DNA from: CAVVSD01 sp963837655
Lineage (GTDB): Bacteria > Actinomycetota > Thermoleophilia > Solirubrobacterales > Solirubrobacteraceae
NCBI GenBank assembly: GCA_963837655.1
Contig: CAWIOK010000017.1
Span: forward strand, 62,001-126,000
Direction of reading: 5' to 3'
Length of the DNA stretch: 64,000 nucleotides
How positions within the stretch are numbered: the first letter of the stretch is position 1; the number at the start of each line of letters is the position of its first letter. The position numbers were made by a program, and so were the translations under genes. The notes under the pieces were generated by a model, which was given only the letters and a program-made list of their open reading frames with translations, ran no database searches and was not told the DNA's origin. Shown piece after piece: positions 33,792 through 42,539 of the stretch.

Positions 33792-34100
33792 TCAGGCCGG
33801 CGCGATCGCCCGCGACGCCTTCTCCAGCCCCGCCTGGACGTCCTCCGGCGTCATGACGGGGCTGAGGTCGATCTTCGCCTGCACGCTCATGAAGAACGGC
33901 TCGGCGACGGAGGGGATGTCGGAGGCGTCCTTCAGGTCGAAGACCAGGAACCCCGTGCGCATCCCGTCCTGCGCCGTGAAGTAGACCGCCTCGGGCTGCA
34001 TGTCCCGCATGACGGTCTCCATCGTCTGCGCCCATGTGCCGTCCCGGATCGCCCGGTTTCCGGCCTCGACGTCCATCTGGACCCGCATCAGCATCCTCAT
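33792..34100 (-). CDS. Small conserved protein (family often mislabelled panthothenate synthetase)
   Basis: 102 residues from ATG 34100, with AAGGAGA 4 bases upstream. MRMLMRVQMDVEAGNRAIRD, PEAVYFTAQDGMRTGFLVFD and VAEPFFMSVQAKIDLSPVMT match a small alpha/beta family found in many soil actinobacteria. Databases sometimes call it panthothenate synthetase, but it shares no motif with PanC. Likely a dimeric alpha/beta-barrel-type protein of unknown role. A strong terminator follows. Confidence 0.75.
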   Translation of the reverse strand: MRMLMRVQMDVEAGNRAIRDGTWAQTMETVMRDMQPEAVYFTAQDGMRTGFLVFDLKDASDIPSVAEPFFMSVQAKIDLSPVMTPEDVQAGLEKASRAIAPA

Positions 34101-34204
34101 GCTGTCTCCTTGCGGTGGATGACGCCTCCGCGCCGACCCTAGTCGTGCGCGAGGTCGCGCGGCAACCCCGGCGCGGCTGGACGCGCGCGAGTAGCCTCGC
34201 GGCC

Positions 34205-34873
34205 ATGTCCGTACCCGTGGTCGTGAACCGGCTGAAGTTCGTCAACTCCTGGCTCGTCCGGGAGGAGGACGGCCTCACCCTCATCGACGCGAACATCCCC
34301 GGTACCGCCGGACGGATCATCGCCAAGGCCCAGCAGCTCGGCGCGCCGATCCGGCGGATCGCGATCACGCACGCGCACCCCGACCACGTCGGGTCCATCG
34401 ACAAGCTCATGGACCAGCTCCCCGGCGTGGAGCTCCTGATCTCCGCGCGCGACGCGCGGCCGCTCGGCGGCGACGGCAGCCTCGATCCGCACGAGCCGAA
34501 GGGCCGCAAGCTGCAGGCGCTGAAGGTCAAGACCAGGCCGACGGGCACCCTGACGCCGGGAGAGCGGGTCGGCTCGCTGGAGGTGATCGCCTCGCCCGGT
34601 CACACGCCCGGGCACGTCGCGTTCATGGACATCCGCGACCGGACCCTCTACTGCGGCGACGTCTACTCGACCTACATCCGCGTCGCGACGACGGCGGAGC
34701 CCAGATCGCGGACCCCGCTCCCGTCCCTGGCCACCTGGCACTACCCGACGGAGCTTGCGAGCGCCCGCGCCCTGCGTGACCTGGACCCGGCCCGCCTGGC
34801 GCCCGGTCACGGGCGGCTGCTGGAGGCGCCGGGGGCGGCGATGGACGCCGCCCTCGCACGCGTCTCCGACTAG
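34205..34873 (+). CDS. Metallo-beta-lactamase-fold hydrolase
   Basis: 222 residues from ATG 34205. NSWLVREEDGLTLIDANIP, the zinc motif ITHAHPDHVGSIDKL, the His of SPGHTPGHVAF, the Asp of LYCGDVYSTY and a final LAPGHGRLL give a complete class B-type metal site. No signal peptide. Resembles glyoxalase II-like/lactonase-like soluble members; substrate unknown. Convergent, with 4 bases overlap, with the GDPD gene. Confidence 0.85.
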   Translation: MSVPVVVNRLKFVNSWLVREEDGLTLIDANIPGTAGRIIAKAQQLGAPIRRIAITHAHPDHVGSIDKLMDQLPGVELLISARDARPLGGDGSLDPHEPKGRKLQALKVKTRPTGTLTPGERVGSLEVIASPGHTPGHVAFMDIRDRTLYCGDVYSTYIRVATTAEPRSRTPLPSLATWHYPTELASARALRDLDPARLAPGHGRLLEAPGAAMDAALARVSD

Positions 34874-36000
34874 GAGTCCGCCTCCCACTCCGCCCGGGCC
34901 GCCACTGCGGTGTCCGGGTTGTCGGAGAAGACGCCGTCGACCCCGAGGTCGAAGAACGTCTTGAACTGGGTGAACACGTCGCCGTAGGCGTTGGGGTCCG
35001 CCGAGGACCGCAGATGTGGCGGCAGGAACTGGTTCTCGTTGCGGAACGTGTACGGCACGACCTTCAGGCCGGCCGCGTGCGCGTCGTCGACGAACGAGCT
35101 CGGCGCCAGCCACTCGCCCGACGCGTCGGTGGGGATGATGTAGCTCGTCGACGGGCCGACCCAGTCGGCGAACCTTGCCAGACCCTTCAGCCCCTTCGGC
35201 GTCGCGAGGTCGCCGAACGTGCTCGTGCCGCCCGCCACCTGGACGTCGCCGGGGACGAGCTTCGGGGAGTCCAGCAGCGCGAGCAGCGGGACGTCGATCT
35301 CCTTGTTGAGCTCCTTGAGGTTCCGCGTCTCGAACGACTGGATGATCACCGGCGAGCCGGCCTTGTCCAGACCGTTCGCGCGCAGGGCCTTCACCAGCTT
35401 CGGCTCGATCGCCAGGCCCTCCGCCTTGAAGTAGGACGAGTGCTTGACCTCGGGCACGACGCCGACGGTGCGACCGAGCTCCGCCGAGAGCTTCGCGCGC
35501 TCGTCGAGGACTTCCTGGAACGTCGGTATCGCGTAGCGCCCGTCGTAGATCGTGTTGCGCTGGCGCACGTCGGGCAGGCGCTCCTCGGCGCGCAGCGTCT
35601 TGAGCTCGGCCAGCGTGAAGTCATCGGTGAACCAGCCCGTGTACGAGACGCCGTCGATGACCTTGGTGGTCTTGCGGTCGGCGAACTCGGGGTGGTCGGC
35701 GACGTTCGTCGTCTGGCTGATCTCGGGCTCGTGGCGCACGACGAGCTGTCCGTCCTTCGTCGAGACGAGGTCGGGCTCGATGAAGTCGGCGCCCATCCGG
35801 GCGCCCAGGTCATAGGAGGCCAGCGTGTGCTCGGGGCGGTAGCCGGCGGCGCCGCGGTGGCCGAACACGATCGGGGACGCCTTGGCCGGCGCCCCGGAGT
35901 CGGCGACGGCCGACCCGGTGATCATCAGGAGCGCCGCCGTGAGCGACGCGAGGAGGCCGGCGGCCAGGGGAAGGCCGGCGCGGCGAGGAGGAGCATGCAT
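34870..36000 (-). CDS. Exported glycerophosphodiester phosphodiesterase
   Basis: 376 residues from ATG 36000. A signal peptide (RRAGLPLAAGLLASLTAALL, to about residue 34) is followed by the GDPD catalytic entry IVFGHRGAAGYRPEHTLASY, the metal-binding GADFIEPDLVSTKDGQLVVRHEPEI, and VVPEVKHS. It is the long GlpQ-like form that hydrolyses glycerophosphodiesters outside the membrane, releasing glycerol-3-phosphate for carbon or phosphate. Monocistronic on the minus strand. Confidence 0.9.
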   Translation of the reverse strand: MHAPPRRAGLPLAAGLLASLTAALLMITGSAVADSGAPAKASPIVFGHRGAAGYRPEHTLASYDLGARMGADFIEPDLVSTKDGQLVVRHEPEISQTTNVADHPEFADRKTTKVIDGVSYTGWFTDDFTLAELKTLRAEERLPDVRQRNTIYDGRYAIPTFQEVLDERAKLSAELGRTVGVVPEVKHSSYFKAEGLAIEPKLVKALRANGLDKAGSPVIIQSFETRNLKELNKEIDVPLLALLDSPKLVPGDVQVAGGTSTFGDLATPKGLKGLARFADWVGPSTSYIIPTDASGEWLAPSSFVDDAHAAGLKVVPYTFRNENQFLPPHLRSSADPNAYGDVFTQFKTFFDLGVDGVFSDNPDTAVAARAEWEADS

Positions 36001-36053
36001 GTCCCGGAGCGCACTACCCGAGCCCTCCCAGGTGGTGAACGTCGCGTTTCTCG

Positions 36054-36893
36054 TCAGCCGGCGGCGCCCGCGATGGCGCGGGGAAGCTCGTCGCCGCGCG
36101 CGGAACGCCCGAGCGCAGTGGACACCGCATCGGCGGTCGCCAGCAGCGACGGGAGGATGTCCTCCCGCAGCGTCTCCAGCGAGACGCGCGACACGGCGGC
36201 GGAGACGTTCAGCGCCGCGACGGTCCGTCGCTCGGCGTCCTGGATCGGCGCGGCGACGGAGCGCAGGCCGAGCTCGAGCTCCTGGTCGACGAGCGCCCAT
36301 CCGCTCGCGCGGACCTCATCGACGACCGCGCGCAGCGCGGCGGGCTCGGTGACGGTGTTCTCGGTGAGCGCGGCGAGCGGCACGGTGCCGAGGAACTCGT
36401 CGAGCTCCCCCTGGTCGAGCGCCGCGAGCAGCACCCGGCCCATCGACGTCGCGTGGGCGGGCAGTCGCGTTCCGACGCCGAGGGTGATGGACATGATCCG
36501 GCGCGTCGGGACGCGCGCCACGTAGACGACGTCGGGGAGGTCCAGCGTCGCCGCCGAGCAGGACTCGCCGGTCTGCTCGACGAGGTCCTCCATGAGCGGC
36601 TGGGCGACCTCCCAGAGGTTCAGCGAGGACAGATAGGACCAGCCCAGAGCCAGCACGCGCGGGGTGAGGGAGAACCGGCGCCCGTCGGACCGGACGTGAC
36701 CGAGACGCTCGAGCGTGAGCAAGATCCTGCGGGCCGTCGCACGGGTCGTGCCGGCCAGCCGCGCCACCTCACTGAGGGTGGGCGCCGGGTTCTCCCGGGA
36801 GAACACCTGGAGCACCGCTAAGCCCCGCTCGAGTGACTGCACCGACTGCGTCTCGCGCGCTCCCTCCCGGCGCGCGGGCGTGTCTTCTCTCAC
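36054..36893 (-). CDS. IclR-family transcriptional regulator (PcaR/PobR-like)
   Basis: 279 residues from GTG 36893. An N-terminal winged helix (SLERGLAVLQVFS; PTLSEVARLAGTTRATARRI) and the C-terminal effector domain (VYVARVPTRRIMSI, LPAHATSMGRVLLAA, GWALVDQELELGLRSVAAPI) are complete. The sequence is close to regulators of the beta-ketoadipate pathway. It is divergent from the CoA-transferase genes, and a GCGAACA-type operator lies in the shared 52-base gap, so autoregulation plus control of the catabolic cluster is likely. Confidence 0.9.
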   Translation of the reverse strand: MREDTPARREGARETQSVQSLERGLAVLQVFSRENPAPTLSEVARLAGTTRATARRILLTLERLGHVRSDGRRFSLTPRVLALGWSYLSSLNLWEVAQPLMEDLVEQTGESCSAATLDLPDVVYVARVPTRRIMSITLGVGTRLPAHATSMGRVLLAALDQGELDEFLGTVPLAALTENTVTEPAALRAVVDEVRASGWALVDQELELGLRSVAAPIQDAERRTVAALNVSAAVSRVSLETLREDILPSLLATADAVSTALGRSARGDELPRAIAGAAG

Positions 36894-36924
36894 AAACCGG
36901 GACTCTATATGGTGGGCGCACATG

Positions 36925-36941
36925 CGTGCGCGCAGCGAACA
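36925..36941 (+). promoter_or_regulatory. Candidate IclR operator, copy 1 (with -10 CTATAT at 36904-36909)
   Basis: CGTGCGCGCAGCGAACA matches the perfect palindrome at 39249-39265 at 14 of 17 positions, with the right half GCGAACA fully kept. It lies 15 bases downstream of the -10-like CTATAT, exactly as copy 2 does relative to its own -10 box. Confidence 0.6.
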
Positions 36942-36945
36942 CCAC

Positions 36946-37758
36946 ATGTCCCTCCCCGACGCGATCGTCGCCAACGTCAACGACGGCGACACGATCGCAC
37001 TCGAGGGCTTCACCCACCTGATCCCTTTCGCGGCAGGTCACGAGATCATCCGCCAAGGCCGCAAGGACCTCACGCTGGTCCGCATGACGCCGGACCTCAT
37101 CTACGACCAGCTGATCGGGATGGGATGCGCGAGGAAGCTGATCTTCTCGTACGGCGGCAACCCCGGCGTGGGCTCCCTGCATCGGTTCCGCGACGCGGTC
37201 GAGCACAACTGGCCGGCACCGCTGGAGATCGTCGAGCACTCGCATGCCGGGCTCGCCAACGCGTACGTCGCGGGCGCCGCCGGGCTGCCGTTCGCGGTGC
37301 TGCGCGGTTACATCGGCACCGACCTCGCCCAGCTGAACCCCGAGGTGAGCGAGGTCGAGTGCCCGTTCACCGGTGAGCAGCTCTCGGCCGTCAAGGCGCT
37401 GGACCTCGACGTCGCGGTCATCCACGCGCAGCAGGCCGACACTCGGGGCAACGTCATGCTGTGGGGGCTCTCGGGAGTCCAGAAGGAAGCGGTGCTGGCC
37501 GCCAAGCGCGCCGTCGTCACCGTCGAGGAGGTCGTCGACGAGCTCGAGCCGCGCCCGCACGCGACGGTGCTGCCGCACTGGGTGATCACCGCGGTGTGCA
37601 CCGTGCCGGGCGGCTCGCATCCTTCCTATGCGCACGGGTACTCCACCCGTGACAACGCCTTCTACGCCGCATGGGACGAGATCGCGCGCGACCGCGACGG
37701 CTTCCTGGCGTGGATGGAGGAGAACGTGGTGAACGCGTCGGAGGGAGTGACGGCCTAG
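36946..37758 (+). CDS. catI: 3-oxoadipate CoA-transferase-type subunit A (CatI/GctA-like)
   Basis: 270 residues from ATG 36946; an in-frame ATG at 36922 exists, but the candidate operator would then fall inside the gene. DGDTIALEGFTHLIPFAAGHE, TLVRMTPDLIYDQLIGMG and LIFSYGGNPGVGSLHRFRDA are typical of the alpha subunit of glutaconate/3-oxoadipate CoA-transferases. With subunit B it moves CoA from succinyl-CoA to 3-oxoadipate. First gene of the hydroxyquinol block. Confidence 0.85.
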   Translation: MSLPDAIVANVNDGDTIALEGFTHLIPFAAGHEIIRQGRKDLTLVRMTPDLIYDQLIGMGCARKLIFSYGGNPGVGSLHRFRDAVEHNWPAPLEIVEHSHAGLANAYVAGAAGLPFAVLRGYIGTDLAQLNPEVSEVECPFTGEQLSAVKALDLDVAVIHAQQADTRGNVMLWGLSGVQKEAVLAAKRAVVTVEEVVDELEPRPHATVLPHWVITAVCTVPGGSHPSYAHGYSTRDNAFYAAWDEIARDRDGFLAWMEENVVNASEGVTA

Positions 37759-38493
37759 ATGTCCGAGAACGGATACGACGCCCAGGAGCTCATGACGATC
37801 AACGCCGCGCGCGAGCTGCGCGACGGTCTCGTCTGCCTGGTCGGCGTCGGACCCCCGAACGCCGCCGCCAACCTCGCCCGCCGGACGCACGCACCCAACA
37901 CCGTGCTCGTCTACGAGTCCGGCGCGATCGGCGCGAAGCCGCGCCGCCTCCCGCTGTCGATCGGCGACGACGACCTCGCGGAGACCGCCGACGAGCTCGT
38001 CTCCGTCCCGGAGATGTTCAACTACTGGGTCGGCGGCGGCCGGATCGACGTCGGGTTCCTCGGCGCCGCGCAGATCGACCGCAAGGGCAACATCAACACG
38101 ACCGTCATCGGCGACTACGCCTCGCCGAAGGTCCGTCTGCCCGGCGCGGGCGGCGCGCCGGAGATCGCCGCGCGCGCCCGCGAGGTGATCGTCCTCGTCC
38201 GCCACTCCAAGCGCGTCTTCGTGGAGAAGATCGACTTCATCACGTCGATCGGGCCGGCCGGCGCGCCCATCGTGGTCATCACCGACCTGGGCGTCCTGCG
38301 CCCGGGTCCCGACGGCGACCTCGAGCTGACCGCCGTGCACGCGGGCGTCGACGCCGATCAGGTCCGCGAGGCCACGGGCTGGGACCTCAAGGTCGCCGCC
38401 GACCTGCAGCACACCCCGCCGCCGAGCGACGAGGAGCTCGAGACGCTGCGCGCCCTGCGCGCGTCCGCTGAGCGGGCGCCCGGGCCTGCCTGA
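37759..38493 (+). CDS. catJ: 3-oxoadipate CoA-transferase-type subunit B (CatJ/GctB-like)
   Basis: 244 residues, ATG directly abutting the stop of subunit A. The catalytic Glu lies in LVYESGAIGAKPRRLPLSIG; GRIDVGFLGAAQIDRKGNIN and KIDFITSIG are family blocks. Forms the heteromeric transferase with the preceding gene. A decayed ABC solute-binding protein gene begins at its stop. Confidence 0.85.
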   Translation: MSENGYDAQELMTINAARELRDGLVCLVGVGPPNAAANLARRTHAPNTVLVYESGAIGAKPRRLPLSIGDDDLAETADELVSVPEMFNYWVGGGRIDVGFLGAAQIDRKGNINTTVIGDYASPKVRLPGAGGAPEIAARAREVIVLVRHSKRVFVEKIDFITSIGPAGAPIVVITDLGVLRPGPDGDLELTAVHAGVDADQVREATGWDLKVAADLQHTPPPSDEELETLRALRASAERAPGPA

Positions 38494-39227
38494 CCGGGGC
38501 GCGGGCCACGCGTCTGAACCGTCGACGGTTCCTGCGCCGCTCGGGCGGGGCTGCGGCCCTGCTCGCGGCGCCCTCGCTCCTGACGGCGTGCGGGTCCGAG
38601 GCACGCGCCGGGGGCGGCCCGCCGATCCGGATCGGGTACGTCACGCCGAGCACCGGCGCGCTGGCTCCGTACGCCGCCGCCGACGAGTTCACGGTCGCGA
38701 TGGTGCGCGAGCGCCTGGAGCGCAAGAAGGGGCTGGCGACGGTCGACGGGACCTACGACGTGGAGATCCTCGTCGCGGACTCGCGGTCCGACCCGCGGCC
38801 CGCTCGGCGACCTGGGCCAGAACCTCTCGACCGCCGCGTGGTGGACGACCGACGTCCCGTTCAAGTCCTCGATGAACGGACTCTCGGCAGCCGAGCTCGC
38901 CGACGCGTACACGACGGAGACCGGGCGACGCTGGACGCAGCCGCTCGGCTCCACACACGCGCTCTTCGAGGTCGCACTCGACGTGCTCGAGCACGCCGAT
39001 CCGCGCAACCGGCAGAGCGTCCTGGCGGCGATCCAGGCGACGGATCTCCCGACCATCGCCGGTCCCGTGTCGTGGAAGCACGGCCCTGTCGCCAACGTGG
39101 CCAGGACGCCGCTGGCGGGGGGCAGTGGCGCCACGCGGACGGCGCGTGGAAACTCGAGATCGTGTCCAACAAGGCCGCACCGGACGTTCCGATGACGTCC
39201 GACATGCTGCCGATCAGGAACGGATAG
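38490..39227 (+). pseudogene. Decayed ABC transporter solute-binding protein (branched-chain amino acid/aromatic type)
   Basis: The 5' part has an RRRFLRRSGGAALLAAPSLL signal with a lipobox-like LLTAC, then GPPIRIGYVTPSTGALAPYA, the start of a type I periplasmic binding protein. After DVEILVADSRSDP about 200 residues are missing; the sequence resumes in another frame at LGDLGQNLSTAAWW and continues with STHALFEVALDVLEHADPRN. A second shift occurs at a 6-G run (39117-39122), after which WRHADGAWKLEIVSNKAAPD runs to TAG. It probably once fed the aromatic pathway with substrate. Confidence 0.8.
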
Positions 39228-39265
39228 GATAATCGTTATGCGCACAAGTGTTCGCACAGCGAACA
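39228..39265 (+). promoter_or_regulatory. Promoter and candidate IclR operator, copy 2, before the maleylacetate reductase gene
   Basis: GATAAT (39228-39233) is a -10 candidate. TGTTCGC-ACA-GCGAACA (39249-39265) is a perfect 7-bp inverted repeat with a 3-base centre. Its place just downstream of the start of transcription would suit repression. It gives the rest of the pathway its own controlled promoter after the broken transporter gene. Confidence 0.7.
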
Positions 39266-39287
39266 GTCGGTGCTCAAGGGTCGTGTC

Positions 39288-40391
39288 ATGAGCATCGGCT
39301 CGTTCACCTACGACGCCCTGCCCGGGCGCGTCGTCTTCGCCGCCGGCGCGTCGCGCGATCAGCTCGCCGCAGAGGTCGACCGGCTCGAGGTTCACCGCCT
39401 CCTGCTCATCGCCACCGTCCAGGAGCGCCCGCTCGCCGAGGAGCTGTCCGCCGTCCTCGGCGACCGCGTCGTCGGCGTCTTCGACGAGGTCCGGCCGCAC
39501 GTCCCCAACGAGGTCGCCGAGCGCGCCCGCGCGGTCGCCGCCGACACGGAGGCCGACGCGCTGCTGAGCATCGGCGGGGGCTCGACCACCGGGACGGCCA
39601 AGATCATCGCGCTGATCACCGGTCTGCCGATCATCGCGGTGCCGACGACGTACGCCGGCTCGGAGATGACCCCGGTGTGGGGGATGACGACCGCGTCGCG
39701 CAAGGAGACGGGCAACGATCGAAAGGTCCTGCCCAGGACCGTCGTCTACGACCCCGAGCTCACGGTCTCGCTCCCCGCCTTCATCACCGGACCGAGCGCG
39801 ATCAACGCGATGGCGCACTGCGTCGAGGCCTTCTACGCGCCCGGGGCGAACCCGATCACGTCGCTCGTCGCCGAGGAGGGGATCCGCGCGATCGCCGGCG
39901 GCGTGCCGATCGCGGTCGAGCAGCCCGAGGATCTCGGCGGTCGCTCGGACACGCTCTACGGCGCGTACCTGGCCGGCGCCGCGTTCGCGGTCGCGGGCTC
40001 GGCCATCCACCACAAGATCTGCCACGTGCTGGGCGGCGCCTACGACCTGCCGCACGCCGACCTGCACACCGTCGTCCTGCCGTACGCAACCGCGTTCAAC
40101 GCGGAGGCGATGCCCGAGGTCTCCGCGCGCGTCGCGCGGGCCCTGGGCGCCGAGGGCACCGGCGCCGCGGCCGCCATCCAGGCGCTCGCGCTGCGCATCG
40201 GGGCCCCGACCGCGCTGCGCGACATCGGCATGCGCGAGGAGGACCTGGACGAGGCGACGGGCCTCGTCCTGGAGAAGATCCCGGCCGACAATCCCCGCCC
40301 GGCCGACCCGCAGAACATCCGTCAGCTGCTGGACGACGCCTTCGCCGGCCGTCTCCTGGGCGCCAACGAGCCGGCGACCACGAGGAGCTGA
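39288..40391 (+). CDS. Maleylacetate reductase
   Basis: 367 residues from ATG 39288, with AAGGG 7 bases upstream. An iron-alcohol-dehydrogenase-fold enzyme: LLSIGGGSTTGTAKIIALIT (nucleotide binding), VPTTYAGSEMTPVWGMT, and HKICHVLGGAYDLPHADLHT in the C-terminal domain, closely matching maleylacetate reductases. It reduces maleylacetate, the ring-cleavage product of hydroxyquinol, to 3-oxoadipate with NAD(P)H. Confidence 0.92.
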   Translation: MSIGSFTYDALPGRVVFAAGASRDQLAAEVDRLEVHRLLLIATVQERPLAEELSAVLGDRVVGVFDEVRPHVPNEVAERARAVAADTEADALLSIGGGSTTGTAKIIALITGLPIIAVPTTYAGSEMTPVWGMTTASRKETGNDRKVLPRTVVYDPELTVSLPAFITGPSAINAMAHCVEAFYAPGANPITSLVAEEGIRAIAGGVPIAVEQPEDLGGRSDTLYGAYLAGAAFAVAGSAIHHKICHVLGGAYDLPHADLHTVVLPYATAFNAEAMPEVSARVARALGAEGTGAAAAIQALALRIGAPTALRDIGMREEDLDEATGLVLEKIPADNPRPADPQNIRQLLDDAFAGRLLGANEPATTRS

Positions 40392-40392
40392 G

Positions 40393-41607
40393 ATGGGTCA
40401 GAACGAGGCATGGATCGTCGGCGCGGTGCGCACACCGGTCGGCCGCCACGGCGGCGTCCTGTCGAGCGTGCGCCCCGACGACCTCGGGTCCTACGCGCTG
40501 CGGGCGCTGGCCGACCGGACGGGCATCGACCCGGCCGAGGTCGAGGACGTCGTCTTCGGCTGCGCGAATCAGGCGGGCGAGGACAACCGCGACGTCGCGC
40601 GCATGTGCCTGCTGCTCGCGGACTGGCCCGTCGAGGTCGCCGGCGTCACGGTGAACCGCCTGTGCGGCTCGGGGCTGGAGGCCGTCGCGCAGGCGTCGCG
40701 CGCGGTGCGCCTGGGCGAGGCCGACGTCTTCGTCGGGGGCGGCGTGGAGTCGATGACGCGGGCGCCGTTCGCGCTGGCCAAGAGCCCGCGGGCGTTCGGG
40801 ACCGGCGCACCCGAGATCGTCGACACGACGCTCGGCTGGCGCTTCACGAACCCGTGGATGGAGGAGCACGGTCACACCGACTCGCTCGGCCAGACGGCGG
40901 AGAACGTCGCCGCCGAGCGCGGCATCTCGCGGCATGACCAGGACGCGTTCGCGCTGCACAGCCACGCCAAGGCGGTCGCGGCACAGGACGCAGGGCGCTT
41001 CGAGGACGAGCTCGTGCCGGTCACGGTGAAGGCCCGCAAGGGCGACACGGTCGTCGAGGCCGACGAGGGCCCTCGCCGCGACTCGTCGATCGAGACGCTC
41101 GCGAAGCTGCGCCCGGCCTTCACGAAGGACGGCTCGGTCACGGCCGGCAACTCGAGTCCCCTCAACGACGGCGCCGCCGCGCTGATGGTCGTCTCCGACG
41201 GCTACGCGAAGGCGCACGGGCTGACGCCTCTGGCGCGGATCCGCGCGACCGCGGTCGCGGGTGTGCCGCCCCGGGTCATGGGCCTCGGCCCGGTCCCGGC
41301 GGTCGCGAAGGTGCTCGGCAGGGCGGGCGTCACGCTGGACGACATCGGGCTCATCGAGCTCAACGAGGCGTTCGCAGCGCAGTCGCTGGGCTGCACCCGC
41401 GAGTGGGGGCTGGCCGACGACGACCCGCGCGTGAACGTCAACGGAGGCGCGATCGCCCTGGGTCACCCGCTGGGCGCGTCGGGCGCGCGGCTGCTCACGA
41501 CGCTGGTCCACGAGATGGGTCGACGCGACGACGTGAGCCTCGGACTGGCGACGATGTGCATCGGCGTCGGCCAGGGCATCGCGATGGTGGTGGAGAAGGT
41601 CGGATAG
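40393..41607 (+). CDS. pcaF: 3-oxoadipyl-CoA thiolase / acetyl-CoA acyltransferase
   Basis: 404 residues from ATG 40393, one base after the previous stop, with GAGGAG upstream. Thiolase landmarks are intact: active Cys in VNRLCGSGLEAV, His in VNGGAIALGHPLGASGAR, second Cys in MCIGVGQG. It cleaves 3-oxoadipyl-CoA to succinyl-CoA and acetyl-CoA, the last step of the block. Specificity is inferred from context. Confidence 0.9.
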   Translation: MGQNEAWIVGAVRTPVGRHGGVLSSVRPDDLGSYALRALADRTGIDPAEVEDVVFGCANQAGEDNRDVARMCLLLADWPVEVAGVTVNRLCGSGLEAVAQASRAVRLGEADVFVGGGVESMTRAPFALAKSPRAFGTGAPEIVDTTLGWRFTNPWMEEHGHTDSLGQTAENVAAERGISRHDQDAFALHSHAKAVAAQDAGRFEDELVPVTVKARKGDTVVEADEGPRRDSSIETLAKLRPAFTKDGSVTAGNSSPLNDGAAALMVVSDGYAKAHGLTPLARIRATAVAGVPPRVMGLGPVPAVAKVLGRAGVTLDDIGLIELNEAFAAQSLGCTREWGLADDDPRVNVNGGAIALGHPLGASGARLLTTLVHEMGRRDDVSLGLATMCIGVGQGIAMVVEKVG

Positions 41608-41645
41608 GTTCGGTCAACCACGGGGTTGAGAGAGGGAGTTGGCAC

Positions 41646-42539
41646 ATGCCTGACACCGCAAGGCGCAATCTGTCGGACGAACTTCTGACGCAGGTCGTCC
41701 TGGAGAGCTTCGAGAACGCCCAGTCGCCGCGCATCAAGGAGGTCCTGCAGTCGCTCGTGAAGCACCTGCACGCCTTCGCGGTCGATGTCCAGCTCACCGA
41801 GGAGGAGTGGGCGTACGGGATCGACTTCCTGACCCGGACGGGCCACATCAGCGACGACAAGCGCCAGGAGTTCATCCTCCTGTCCGACGTCCTCGGCCTG
41901 TCGATGCAGGTCATCGGCATCAACCACCCGGTGCCGGACGGGGCGACCGAGAACACCGTGTTCGGCCCGTTCTTCGTGGCGAACTCTCCGCAGTTCGCCA
42001 ACGGCGACGACATCGCCAACGGCGCGTCGGGCATCCCGTGCTACTTCCACGGCGACGTCCGCTCGGGCAGCGGCGAGCCGATCGAGGGCGCGAACCTCGA
42101 GATCTGGATGGCCGACGACGAGGGCAACTACGACGTCCAGTACGCCGACCTCGACCACGCGCAGGGCCGCGGCCACATCCCCTCCGCCGACGAGGGCAAG
42201 TACTGGTTCTGGTCGGTGCTGCCCGAGGCGTACCCGATCCCGCACGACGGCCCCGTCGGCGATCTGCTGACGGGCGCCGGCCGCCATCCGTGGCGTCCCG
42301 CGCACATCCACTTCCAGATCAGCGCGCCGGGCTACAAGACATGCACCACGCACGTCTTCGTCGACGGCGACGAGTACCTGGACTCCGATGCGGTGTTCGG
42401 CGTGAAGAGCTCGCTCGTCCAGGGCTTCGACCACCACGACGCCGGGACGGACACGCCCGACGGCCGCGACCTCGGCGGCGGCGAGTGGTGGGAGATGCAC
42501 TACGACTTCGTGCTGGCTGCGGAGGACGACAACAAGTGA
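41646..42539 (+). CDS. Hydroxyquinol 1,2-dioxygenase (intradiol ring-cleavage)
   Basis: 297 residues from ATG 41646. An N-terminal helical dimerisation domain (about 1-100) precedes the catalytic beta-domain. The Fe(III) ligands are Tyr residues in the KYWFWSVLPEAYPIPHDGP block and the His pair in RPAHIHFQIS. Length and neighbours (maleylacetate reductase, phenol hydroxylase) favour hydroxyquinol over catechol as substrate; the product would be maleylacetate. Confidence 0.88.
   Translation: MPDTARRNLSDELLTQVVLESFENAQSPRIKEVLQSLVKHLHAFAVDVQLTEEEWAYGIDFLTRTGHISDDKRQEFILLSDVLGLSMQVIGINHPVPDGATENTVFGPFFVANSPQFANGDDIANGASGIPCYFHGDVRSGSGEPIEGANLEIWMADDEGNYDVQYADLDHAQGRGHIPSADEGKYWFWSVLPEAYPIPHDGPVGDLLTGAGRHPWRPAHIHFQISAPGYKTCTTHVFVDGDEYLDSDAVFGVKSSLVQGFDHHDAGTDTPDGRDLGGGEWWEMHYDFVLAAEDDNK

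Noticed and set aside
33792..34100. Panthothenate synthetase
   Set aside because: The protein is 102 residues and has none of the PanC motifs (nucleotide-binding HIGH, KMSKS-like). The name is a known database mislabel for this small family.
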